The notes beneath the pieces are model-generated. The model saw nothing but the letters and a program-made list of their open reading frames with translations, was not told where the DNA came from and did not search any database. Shown one piece after another: positions 11,721-23,600 of a stretch of DNA of 64,000 nucleotides. Source of the DNA: Ditylenchus dipsaci. Its lineage: Eukaryota > Nematoda > Chromadorea > Rhabditida > Anguinidae. Numbering within the stretch: the first letter of the stretch is position 1; each line of letters starts with the position of its first letter. The position numbers and the translations under genes were made by a program. The stretch is taken from NCBI GenBank assembly GCA_004194705.1, contig SADC01001380.1:124001-188000 (forward strand). Reading direction: 5' to 3'.

Positions 11721-12296
11721 CAGTCAACCCTCGATTTAACGGCACCCCTAGGGACCGGGCTCAGGGTGCCGTTAAATCGAGGTGCCGTTGAATCGAGGGT
11801 CTAACATATAATAGTCTGCAACTAGGGTTGTCGAGGCCTCGACATTTTCGAGGCCTCGACTTAAGGACTCGAACCGACTCGAAAATTTGCGAGGCCTCGA
11901 CTCGAACCGAAACTCGAAAATTTTCGAGTTTTCGAGTCTAAAACTCGAAATCGAGGCCTCGAGACTCGAAAAAAGGACTTCTTTGACATCCATATCTTCG
12001 TTGTCACTTTTGCCACGGCCTTCCACATCGGTTAACGAAGCCTCTTCAAAAATTTCACTGAGCGTGAGAGCGGTGACTTCCTGATCCCGGACATGTTAGC
12101 CCAAGCAAGAATGGTGACTGCGATTACGTGATTTGCTCCTCGCGTGATTCGCGCCAAACAGACAATTTTCACAAAGTTCAAATTTTGGCGACATTTTTTT
12201 GAATTTTTCTCTTTTCTAACTTATGTGCCGTTAAATCGAGGGTCTTTATATTTGAGGCGACCGGGCCAGGGGTGCCGTTAAATCGAGGGTTGACTG
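11721..12296. mobile_element. pogo/Tc1-like MITE (TA), ends CAGTCAACCCTCG
   Basis: TA-flanked inverted ends CAGTCAACCCTCGATTTAAC and its mirror. The tag GGCACCCCTAGGGACCG follows the left end and recurs as GGTGCCGTTAAATCGAGG. A GAGGCCTCGA-word block starting TAGGGTTGTCGA (about 11824-11975) is inserted in the left half. Confidence 0.85.
11824..11975. repeat. hAT-like end fragment, word GAGGCCTCGA
   Basis: Begins TAGGGTTGTCGAGGCCTCGA, the same end as the 29178 element but with a different word. GAGGCCTCGA and CGAAAATTTTCGAG recur. No matching right end. Confidence 0.6.
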
Positions 12297-12451
12297 TAAT
12301 TTGGTTTTTCATAAAGAAGGTTTTTTGGTTTTTGATGATGAAGTTTGTGAAGAATGTTGGAAAACGGTTAAAAAGAGGTTATCAAAAAAGCAGCCGATTT
12401 TTGTAAAACTTTTAAATCACTAAATTTTTTAAATTATTTAGCTGTTTTTCA

Positions 12452-12663
12452 GGCTGTACCGAAGAATTTAAAGAAATTTTTGCTAAAAGGCTAAATTTGA
12501 TTTTGTTAAAAGCATATTTGGTAAAATTTCTTAGGGTATGTGACACAAAAGGAACCAGAAAATGCCTTTAACAAAAGAAACTTTAGCAAAAGTCCCTTTA
12601 GTAAATTTTTTTTTAGCAAATGTGCCTTTTAGCAAATATTTCTTTAAATTCTTCGGTACACCC
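12452..12663. mobile_element. Foldback/MULE-like MITE, ends GGCTGTACCGAAG
   Basis: Ends GGCTGTACCGAAGAATTTAA and its mirror ending CGGTACACCC. Exact 8-bp duplication GTTTTTCA at 12444-12451 and 12664-12671. Arms are built from AGCAAAAGGCA-type words. The end resembles the 31492 element. Confidence 0.85.
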
Positions 12664-12754
12664 GTTTTTCATAGCTCCTCAGAAAGTGAAGATCCAAGAC
12701 TACATGCTAGTGCAAAATTTTTTTTAATTACAACAAATCATCAAAAATGGAATA

Positions 12755-12892
12755 CAGTCAAACCTCGATAAGACGGCACCCCTAGGGACCGACCTTAGGG
12801 TGCCGGTTTATCGGGGTGCCGTTTTCCTAAAAATGTCGAGTAGCTGGCCAAATCAAGTGTTGACAGGGTGCCGGTTTATCGAGGTTCGACTG
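12755..12892. mobile_element. pogo/Tc1-like MITE (TA)
   Basis: TA-flanked; ends CAGTCAAACCTCGATAAGAC and CGAGGTTCGACTG. The tag GGCACCCCTAGGGACCG is the same as in the 11721 copy. Confidence 0.85.
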
Positions 12893-13181
12893 TATAAAAT
12901 TTGCTGGTGGAATTTAGACTTTTGAGGGCGCCATTCAATGTGAGCCTAAACTTTTGCTGTTTTGTTGACATCACTGTTCATTATTTATTGTGTAAACATT
13001 AGAGCACCTTAAAAGGTAGATTTTTAAAATCTTAGTGAAGTTTAATGCAGGAGAAAACATTTTCTGTTTGTACAGTAAATATCAAAATAAAAAATAGATC
13101 TTTGATTCACAACACATACACATTTTTGCAGCAAAAATAAAATATGAAGTAAGTTGAATAGCTTTAAAGCAAGGTACTTAA

Positions 13182-13375
13182 AGGACCATTGTTTTTACGC
13201 TCAGCGGCATGTGCGAAATTTGAATTGATGGGGGGGGGTCAGTTCTCTTTCGTATCTCACCATACTCTAACGAATCGTGTCGAACGACTCAAAGAGTACA
13301 GGGAGAGACGAAAGAAAACTGTCCTCCGCCAATTCACATTTGGACGAGCCGCTGCGCGTGTAAAACCATGTTTAT
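13182..13375. mobile_element. piggyBac-like MITE, eroded right end
   Basis: TTAA at 13178-13181, then AGGACCATTGTTTTTACGC. The inner GACGAAAG arms match 11018 and 35516. The right end GTAAAACCATG lacks a clean TTAA. Confidence 0.65.
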
Positions 13376-13392
13376 TTCAAATGTACTTTATT

Positions 13393-13683
13393 TATGGCTC
13401 GTTCAGAAATCCAGAGTCGAAGTTAGAGTATTTTTAATCGGTGAGCGCGATTTTCACCAAAATCTTTTTACTTTTTAAGTTTCTTGATTAATCATACTCA
13501 GAGCTGCAATGTTGCAGCCACAAATAGCTCAAAGAGGGGCGAAAAGACCAATTTTCGGCATAAAAGGTATCCACCAATCAAATATAATCCAACTCCGACT
13601 TCGTGCATACGTATGAGTTGGAGTAAAGTCTGTTCACGGTGCTAAATACTCAAACTCCGACTCCGGTTTTCTGAACCAGCCAT
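13393..13683. repeat. Inverted repeat, word ACTCCGACT
   Basis: ATGGCTCGTTCAGAAA on the left is mirrored by TTTCTGAACCAGCCAT on the right; ACTCCGACT words lie inside. Same family as 15067-15192. Confidence 0.6.
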
Positions 13684-14099
13684 CATAATTTTAACCCCTT
13701 TGAGTGTATTACGTCAAATATTTGTTTTGGGTGCTCAAAAATCAATAAAAACTGGATAAAAGGACACTTTTTAACGAAAAATGACCATTGCCGTATACGG
13801 CACTGGAAAGTTCGAATTTTTTCATTTGCTCCTCTTAAATATTCCAAAAACATTTTGCATTCAAAATTTGAATTCCATGTATTTTTCAAGGCAAATTTCA
13901 AACTTACAAAAAAACTTATAGCGCAATGACAGAGAAACTCGTTCAATCTAGCAATGTTAAGTAACTTCGGGCTTTACTTGTCAATAGTTTCAAATTTTCC
14001 AATTATTTCATGAAGATTTTTATGAAAACAAAATTTATTGAAAAAAATAACTTTGAATCTTTTGGCAGCCTAAGCAAAACAATTCTAGGAGATCACTAA

Positions 14100-14638
14100 A
14101 CCCTACTTCGCCTATTTTCCTATCTTTGGCATGCTTATCTGAAATCTTCGTGCGCATTTTTTTTAGTTTCTGCACGCGTTCTCAGTGTTCATTTTGAACA
14201 TAAACATTCCAATTGTATTCCTGATCCTTTTTCTTCCACAAAGCGAAAGTGATCAATGGGTGAGCCCCACCTTGTCTCGTTGAAATGAAGAAGAAATAAA
14301 AAATCATGAACCGCAAAAAGAAGAAGAATTGAAGAAGAAATCATATGCTCAGCCGGAGGGCACACAACGGCACAATGGGAAGATGATGATAAACAAGGTT
14401 AAGGTCTTCCAGAATTGTTAAACCGGACCGGATGGATGGATTAGGTGCGCATCCCATCCTCCGGAGGGGATTATCACCACTTATCTCCACTTTCACTACA
14501 AGATCTTCTTCTTATTTGATAGTTTTTTGATCAAAGTTATTTTATGAATGGATCATCACACTTATTGGTGTGGAGCAGCGTGCCTTTTGCCCTTCACTTA
14601 AAAGAGCATCTAGAACAGTATTTCAATTCAATTTTCAG
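14100..14638 (+). promoter_or_regulatory. Cuticlin 5' flank and probable trans-splice acceptor
   Basis: This stretch is less repetitive than its surroundings. It ends in TTCAATTTTCAG immediately before the cuticlin ATG at 14639. In nematodes such an acceptor with no upstream exon is usually the site of spliced-leader addition. No TATA box or factor site can be assigned. Confidence 0.5.
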
Positions 14639-17600
14639 ATGATTCTAACTAGAACTATGGGTGGGATGGGTAGATGGATGGCATGCACAAGTATATTACT
14701 TGCTTTAATTAGGCCTTTTGTGGGTGCTATACCTGTGGATAATGGTGTTGAAGGAGAACCAACTATTGGTAGATTATTTAAATTTTTTTATTTGTAATTG
14801 TGCGAACAAATATAGAAATTAAAAAAAATAGACTACTATCAACTGGAATCGAACTAGCAACCTTATTTTTGTTTCACACTATTGAACTATTTTATTACCA
14901 TATTCACTCTTAAAATAAAATGAACCGAAAACTGAAAAAAGAGAGAAGATAGCTGAGACCAGTAACTAAAAGTAACTTTATATCCTTTCATATAACATTT
15001 AATTTGATTTTCGTCCACCGTATATCTTCTAATGGCACTTATATATCCCCCATACTCGGATTTTATTAATGGCTCGTTCAGAAACCAGGAGTTGGAGTTG
15101 GAATCGGAGTTGGAGTGACGTGTGTTCACGGTGCCAAATACTCTAACTCCGACTCCAACACCAACTCCAACTCTGGCTTTTTAACGAGCCATAAAAGTGA
15201 CCCAGAATCACCTCTCGCGTCACCCTCATGGCTCTTTTTTTTCTGCGCAACACGGAAAAAAAATTTTTAGATAATTTTTGATAAAGAAATTTAAGATTTT
15301 GTCAAAAATTATAAGCTCCATTCCTCAGTGGTAGGTGGTCATTTTAGGATACCTCTCACTGAATTTCAGTTTTTTGTCAAATGAAGCTTAAAATCATAGA
15401 TTTTGAAGAGGTTATTACTTTCTGGGGCCTACCGCATACAGAAACTCTGGTATGCATATGCTTTTATGCATCCAGAGTCACTTTCGAGGGATATGTGTCT
15501 AAGGTACCGTATTCTCTCTAATAGAACCACACTCTCTATTAGAACCACACCCTTAACACTGTCTCAAGCTGCGCCAGTGGCCGTCCAATCCAATGAATTG
15601 TCGAAGTTTCGGAAATTTTCTCGAAGAAGCTCATCACTGAGTCATTCAAATCGTGCGGTGTTTCCAATGCCATCGATAGATGTGAGAACGACGCCATCCA
15701 CTGCTTCAAGAAAGTTGGGCCGGTCCCGAGTGGACGAGGCAAGGTAAAGCTCGCGCGTGATGTAAAAAGGTTGGCTGAGCTGATACGAGTAATCGATCTC
15801 GAGTAAGCGCAAGAGAATGTGTTTAATTATAAAGATATATCTCTAGAGTCTTGATGAGATTTGGACCTATTCTGGTTTAGGGGGACGCCCAATTTTCAGT
15901 ATATATTTGTTTTTATTTTTCAGGTCGATCAAGTTGATTATGGTGATCAGGGTGACCAAAGTGCCTATGATCTACATAACTACTTACTAAACTATTCATA
16001 TAGGTTATTGATATAACCATGACTGTCATAATCAACAAAAAAAAATAATAAAAAAATATGGTAAAAAGTGGACGCCCCCCCCCCTAAACCAAACAAGTCC
16101 GAGTTTTGTCGTAAATAAAGAATTTATGTGTGTATGCTGCAATGCTTGAATATATTCAAAAGGTTGAACAATAGAACCACACTCTCTATTTGAACCACAC
16201 TCTCTACTAGAACCACACCCCCGACGGGGGTTGAAAAATAGAACCACATGTGGTTCTATTAGAGAGAATACGGTATGTGGGTGTGCGTATCTCAACCCCA
16301 AGCAACCAAGCCCCTTCGGGGCGCAGGGGGCTTGGTTGGTTAAAGACTTACCTTAGAAATGATTGCAAGCAAGACACTTGATCAGAAATGCATTCAAAGA
16401 GTCTTTTTGCCCAGCTCTAGCAAAAAAATGTGGTAAATCACTAAAAATGACACTAATATACCCTAAAAAGACTATCTCTAGAAGGTGGGAGCAAAATATT
16501 TTTGACAAAATTTCAATTTTTTACCAGAAACTATTAGTAAATGTTTCTTTTCTCGTGTTGAGCAGAAACAATGAATTCGGGAGGTGATTTTGGATCCCTT
16601 TTTTTAGAGTATGTGGGGGGACCTATATAAGTATCCTTCTAATAAACGCCCATGTCTTGAGAGGGTTTAAACATAAAAGCCAACCGGCTTTTATCAGATG
16701 ATATACGGTAAATTAATTTTTCGCCTCCACGCTAATCCTGTACTTGCGTGTACATAGAATTACTTTCAGTCTAATGTCACTTGTCGGACTGCAAGTTGTT
16801 TGCTCTTCCAATTATGATCATGATCTCAATAAGCACTTTTTTGACAAAAAGACCAACTTATACTTTATTTAACTTTTTTCCTACTTGGCTTATTTTGTGA
16901 ATTTTAAATAATTTTTTCTAAGATTAAAATTACCTTCTTCGGAAAGTTTATAACCTATAAAGTAATATTGGTAGCACAATGCCGGTTTTTTATGTGTAAA
17001 AAACAGAACTTGTGAATGAAGAAAATTGCTGAGCCTTTATAAATACCGTAAAACCTCTATTATTCAGGCCAGCCGGATTATTTTCAACCTCCTTCTAGGG
17101 GGCCGGATTATTAGATGGAGTCGGATTAATTTTCAACCTTTAAAAGTTCCATTATCTTTGAGGGGTGAGCGGATTCAAATTGAACATTTTTTCTATTCTT
17201 ATCATTTTTTTTATTTACTTTCTCTACTTTTTTTGATTTATCAATGTTTTGGGAGAGTGATGCGTCAATCTGGACATTTTTGGTCTGTATTTTCCGAAAA
17301 ATGACTAATAAAGTAAGAGTACGACCAAAGTGCAATGTCAAAAATCTAAATTCGGTAAACAAATTTTATATGACAATTTTCAATTGGACTTTTATCGTTC
17401 TTTTTTTATTTCTTATTTTTATTCCTATTAACACTTGAGACGCTCATAAAACATTTTAAAAGATTTAATTATGAAAATTTTGTATATTGAGTAGCATGTC
17501 TTATTGTCACCGAAAATTTCTAAAACATGATTGTACTGTTAGAAATTGCACCTTATTTGATAATTACTGTAACATTGTAACAAAAATCCATACACCCCCC

Positions 17601-20600
17601 CCCCCTTGAACCTCTTTGGAGCGGGCCGGATAGTTAGAAGGGGCCTGATTAATAGAGGTTTTACGGTACTCTCCAATTAACCTGTTCTTAGATTAGCCAA
17701 TCGGCAAATATGATTTCATCAGTGATAACAGTGTTTGCACTCACAGTTAAGTGAGAATTTAAAAAGTGCATTATAACTTTTTTTTTAATAAAAAAAATTT
17801 TGCAGATAAAAATCAAAGTCTAGCTTCACATTTACAGACCCAAAAATAAAAATTAGGTAAAGATCATAAATATTAAAAACTGAAATTTCCTTTTTGAAAA
17901 AAAGTTGTAGTACACTTTCCAACTTCTTACTCAACTATGAGTGACAACACTGAGTAATAATAGGGTAAGATTCGGTCGGTTAACCGAAAACCGGTTTTTT
18001 TGGCAGAAAAACCGAAATTGAAAACCGGTTTCGAAAAAACCGGGAAAACCGAAAACCGGATTTAGTAAAATACCGGTTTGTTTACGACAAAGATCAACCA
18101 AAAATCAGGTAAAGTTGAGTCCAGTGTTTACAAAAAAACGAAACGGAAAGCAGAAACCGAAATATAACCGCAGAAAGCAGAAACCGAAAAGAAGCAGAAG
18201 CATAATGCTTCTGCTTTTGAAATTTTCGATTTTCGGTTTCGATTTATGCTCATGAAACTTTCGGTTTCGGGTTTCGGTTTTGGGTATGAAGTCAAAGTTT
18301 CCTATTGCCTTCAAGATACACGAATATCCACAAAAAAAAAAACAAAATTCACATAATATGCAGAAGTATACGAACGAAAAAATCAGTTTTAAAAGCAGAA
18401 ATCAAAAGCAGAAACTGATTATTTCAAAAACCGAAAGTTTCAAAAGCAGAAACCGAAAGTTTTAAAAACCGAAACCGAAAGTTTCATGAGCATAAACCGA
18501 AAACCGAATTTTGGGTTCTGCTTCGGTTTGTGGCATTCCGTTTCGGTTTTTTTGGAAACACTGGTTGAGTCCCGCATTGGTGTACACCCCAAAAGTTCGT
18601 TCCCGCCTATGGTCCGACTATTTTTTTACTTCAATTTTTGAAGTATTTGAAGTATTTTGAAGTTTTTGATAAACACGACAGTTTTTATATTTAGACTCGC
18701 AAATCCCGCTTTAGTGTACACCTAAATTCTAAAAAGGTGTACACTACAGCGGGATTTGCGAGTCTAAATATAAAAACTGTCGTGTTTATGAAAAACGACT
18801 GGCAAATCGGAATCCCTGCAATATTATGGACTAGACTGAGGAATCAGAATTTAAAAAATACTTCAAAATTGAAGTAAAAAAATTGTCGGACCATAGGCGG
18901 GAACGAACTTTTGGGGTGTACACTAATGCGGGACTCAACTGTATACGTCGGTTAACCGACCGAAAAGTTTTGAAAAAACCGAAACTAAAAACCGGGTTTG
19001 AAAAAAACCGGATTTTTAACCGACTGATCCAAAAAACCGACCGAATCCTACCCTAAGTAATAATAATAAAATTAAAAAAGTAACATCTTGACTATTTTTG
19101 TAAGAAAACTGGACACTTTATTCAGTGCATTTTGTCATTTTGAATGCAACATCCCTGTTTGATCAGCTAATTTTTTGATTTTTTTTGTTAAGAGTGTGGA
19201 GCAGATGCTATAGAAGTTACGTTTAAAACCAGGTGATTCAAAGTAAACAAAAGGCTTCTTTTAATTCACCAGTGGTATTTTTCTAGGAATGCATTCAATG
19301 GCAGGCTGTATGTGAAAGGAAGATATGGCCAAGGAGGCATGCAACAAACATGGGTTTATATATCCATCTATTTTCTCTACTTTTAGATTGTCAAAACGAA
19401 CAAATTGGTAGATCATTTACTGGAATCACATTATCCTTCAACACCTGTAGTGTTCAAAGGTTGCGCTCTTTGTATGTTTTTAGTAGTACTTTTTACTACT
19501 GTTAGTTTGTGATGTGGTAGATTTTAGAAATCCAAAAGGCATTTTTGCTTCTACAACAGTAGTCATCTCTTTTCATCCGATCGTAGGTTCAGAATTTAAA
19601 AATCAGGCCTTGTGGATAAAGACTATTTTTTGTCAGTGAGGCTTGAACCTTTACGAATATACAGTCTCCCCTCAATTTAACGACACTCCAAAAAGTTCGT
19701 TTTCGGGTCTGACACTTTTTTACCTCGATTTTCGTTAAGTCTTTGCTCTTCATTTTTAACAGTCTGGTTCCAAATATAGCAGGGATACTGATTTTGCCGA
19801 TCATTTTTCAGAATAACAAAGTCTTTTCTCTGCAAAAAAGCAAAAGCTCGGTTTAACGACACCATTTTTGATCGTTACATCGAGCTTTTGTTTTTTTTTT
19901 TGAGAAAAAACTTTCATGATTTTGAAAACCGATAAGCAAAAATGAAATCCCTGCAATATTTGAGACCAGACTGTTAAAAAAGAGTCAAAACTTTTCGAAA
20001 ATCGAGGTGAAAAATGTGTCGGACCATATGTGGGAACGAACTTTTCGCGGAAATTTTTGACCTTTTGAGGCCAACTAAAAATTGCCTGATTTTGAAAGAT
20101 TTTTTGTTCGAAATCTTGATTTTGCTATTTTAAATCTGTAAAGTTTCAAAAAAACGTCTTAAAAATAGTATAGACCATAATCGGTAATAAAAATTAAAAA
20201 TACTTGGACATAACCTGTCCTTATGTTAGCCAACCGGCAAATATGACTTGATCGGTAATAATAATAAAATTCAAAAAGTACATTCTGGTCTTGGCTTAAT
20301 CCTAGGCAAATCAGTAAAATCTTTGTTAAAAAAGATTCTCTTAAACTGAAGTTTAGTTTGTGACCAAAGTGGACAGGGTCTACCATGTGCAGTGTTTCTA
20401 CATGGAATCTGAGAAAACAGTCAATCAGCAAATACAGGTGTCGGACATCACCACTGCCTTCATAACCCACCAAGTGCCAATGCCCATCTGCAGATATGAA
20501 ATTCTAGAAGGAGGTCCTTCGGGCACTCCACTCCAGTTCGCTGTGGTGGTCAGCAGGTCAGTGATAAATTTCTTACATTCTTTATTATTTTTTTCTGCAA

Positions 20601-23600
20601 AGTGGCAAAATTTACACAAAATAACTTTCTTACGGGTTTTTTACCTATTTAAAAATAGTGTCTAAACGTCTTCTGAGTATTTTTTATATGCTAAAAACGA
20701 TAGAAAAGTTATTTTCGGACACTTATTTGCATAAAAATAGATTTTTTGAAGAAAAAAAATCGGCTAAAATTTGACTTTTGGCTTTGGGCCCCCAAGGCAA
20801 TTCAACATAAAAGGTATTTGGATACCTCCAAAAGATGGAATTTAAACATAGTTTTTTAACTGGGCCTACCGCATAAAGAAACTCTAGTACGCATACAGTC
20901 AACTCCCGATTTAGTGTACACCGGATTTAGCGTACACCTGGATGAAATCATTTTGGCCGGCGGTTAATTAGAATTACTAGAATGAACCTCGATTTAGTGT
21001 ACACTCGATTTAATGAACGCCTGGAGCCGGTCCCCAGGGTGTACACTAAATCGGGAGTTGACTGTACATTTTTTATGCATCCAGAGTCACTTTCGAGTGA
21101 TTTGCGTCTAAGGTATGTGGGTGTGCGCATCTCAACCCAAGCAACCAAGCCCCTGCTTGGTTGGTTAGAGATGCGCGCACTCACTTACCTTAGACATAAT
21201 TCCGAGCAAGACTCTTTATCAAAAAATGCATTAAGAGACTCTTTTTGCCCAACTCCAGTGACCAAAACTCGGTAGAATACCTTAATATAAAGTCATTTGC
21301 CTTGGTCCTTGGTCCACCAAGGCAAAAAGTCACATTTTCGTCAAAAAAAAAATTTTTGAAAAAATCTATTTTTACGTAGAAAAATGTCAGAAAATAACTT
21401 TTCCATCATTTTTAAATAAATTTAGAAGACATCTAAACAATATCCTTAAATGGGTAAAAAAACCCGCCCCCCCCTCCGAACCCAATAAGTACCATTGCTT
21501 TTATACTGCACTGTATTATTGGCTCTTCCAACTTTATTTGATGTTTTTATAGACAGTCTTACACATAGGACTTCTAATTTCTTCAATTATCTTCTTGGCG
21601 TCCCAGCCAATTCAATGGAGAGCTTTGACCATTAATTGCATTTTTCTTTTTCCTTAGCTTGTTCTTATTTATCTTTTGTTTGACATTTTCCCCAACTCTT
21701 TTAGGGGTATTATAAAATCAGTTTGTTTCGTCACTTTTGTTGAAAAAAGTGGATAGAGTTTAAAAGTTTAATCTCGAAAAGTTACATAACTCAATTTCAT
21801 GTCAGGTCTATCACAAATGGACCTGCGACACTGAGACCCAGGAGACCTTTTGCATGATCGTGCACACCTGTTTTGTGGATGATGCCACAGGCAGCAATGG
21901 CACTAGTGTTCAAATGATCAATGACCAGGGTTGTGCACTCGACAAATACTTACTCAACAACCTAGAGTACCCAACAGATCTGATAGCTGGACAGGTTGGG
22001 TGATTGCTTTTACTTTTCCTTGGCAACCCCTATATTTAGGAGGCACACATATTCAAGTACGGTTTTTTACATTAATAAGACAGGAACATGGTCATCTGAA
22101 TTTAATTTAAAGGCTGAACTTAAAGCTGAACGTAAATAGCTGTACAAAAAAGGCTGTAGGTAAAAACTAGTGGTTTTGGCTGTTGGTTAACCGACCGACC
22201 AGGTTTTTTGACCATATTGACTGACCAAGAAGCTGACTTGAAAAAGCTGATCAACCAGTGGCGTAATGGTTTCGCTAATGAAACTTTCGCCAATGAGATC
22301 ACTTGACCAATGGTATGTTTTCGCCAATAGCTTCTTTTTTCAAGCAATCGTATTTCTTTGTCAGGCAAATTACCACTCATTTTTTATCCAGTGAGACGAA
22401 CTACAAAATGAGTGGTAATTTACCTGACAAAAAAAGTAATTGAGAAAAGAAGCCATTGCCGAAAACATATTATTGGCGAAGCGATTACGCCCCTAACCAG
22501 TAATTGGGTCTATTAACCGTCTAGTCATTTAATTAACACACTCTGTGTAAGAACTTTATGATTTATGAATGGTTGAATAACACAGGATCATAAATAAATT
22601 CGTACAGCGTTCCAACTTTTCGACTTTTTAAGCTTTATCATCCCCAAGTCAACTCTCGATTTAACGAACATCTGGGGACCAACAGAAATGTTCGTTAAAT
22701 CGAGTGTTTGTTAAATCGAGTGTTGGTGACCAATCTTTATTGAAATGTTCATTAAATCGAGAATCGCACGAGTACACTATACCGGCTAGCTCAAAAACGC
22801 CTGTAATCCTCGTTTTTTAACGTTTCAGCAGCCAATACATGCTTAAAGTATCTTTTCAGGTGACAGTCGACAATTTTCTGCAAAAAGAATTAATGACAAA
22901 ATTTTGACATTTTGACTTGGTGGACCAAAGTAATTTAAGAATGCATTGATACCACTAAATGCCTTGATACCCCTTGATACCCCCAAAGAGTGAAAAAAAA
23001 ATTAAGAAATAAATATTATTTGACAACTGGGACCTAAGGTTTTTGTTGCTTAGCTTTAGTCAAAAAAACATCTTTAAAACAAGTATTTGCTTTGGCCTTC
23101 CAGAGCAAAAAGTCTAATTTTTTGTCAAAAAAATCTGCCAAAAAGTCTCGACCGCTACCTAAAAAAACACTTTTCAAGCATGTATTGGCTGGAATGTTGA
23201 AAAATGATGCTTTTGTGCTTTATTAAGCTAGTCTGCATGGTATAATTCTATATTTTCGCAGAAAAAACCTTGAGCAGACAAGAAAAAACCCAATATTCAT
23301 TAAATCGAGGGCTAAACTTCCTTATACCACATCCTACGAAAAGTTGATTTTGACTACTTATTCGTGCTTTTCAGGTCGTAATTAGTCGAAAAAACATGTT
23401 TTTGGAATTGGGAAGGATTTTTTCGAGAAAAAAATTTTTGACCGAAAATTGACTTTTTGCCTTGGGGGACCAAGCTAAACCATCATAAAGAGGTACCCAG
23501 ACACCCCAAAAAGATGGGATTTGAACATAGTTTTGTTGACTGGGGCCTACCGTATAAAGAAACTCTAGTACGCATACATTTTTTATGCCTCCAGAGTCAC

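Larger units (their letters stand above)
17961..19055. mobile_element. hAT-like element, word AACCGAAAACCGG, with nested insertions
   Basis: Ends TAGGGTAAGATTCGGTCGG and CCGACCGAATCCTACCCTA; exact 8-bp duplication AGTAATAA at 17953-17960 and 19056-19063. Arms are tiled with AACCGAAAACCGG. A pogo-like element lies inside it, and a second hAT-like element (18122-18563) inside that. Confidence 0.9.
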
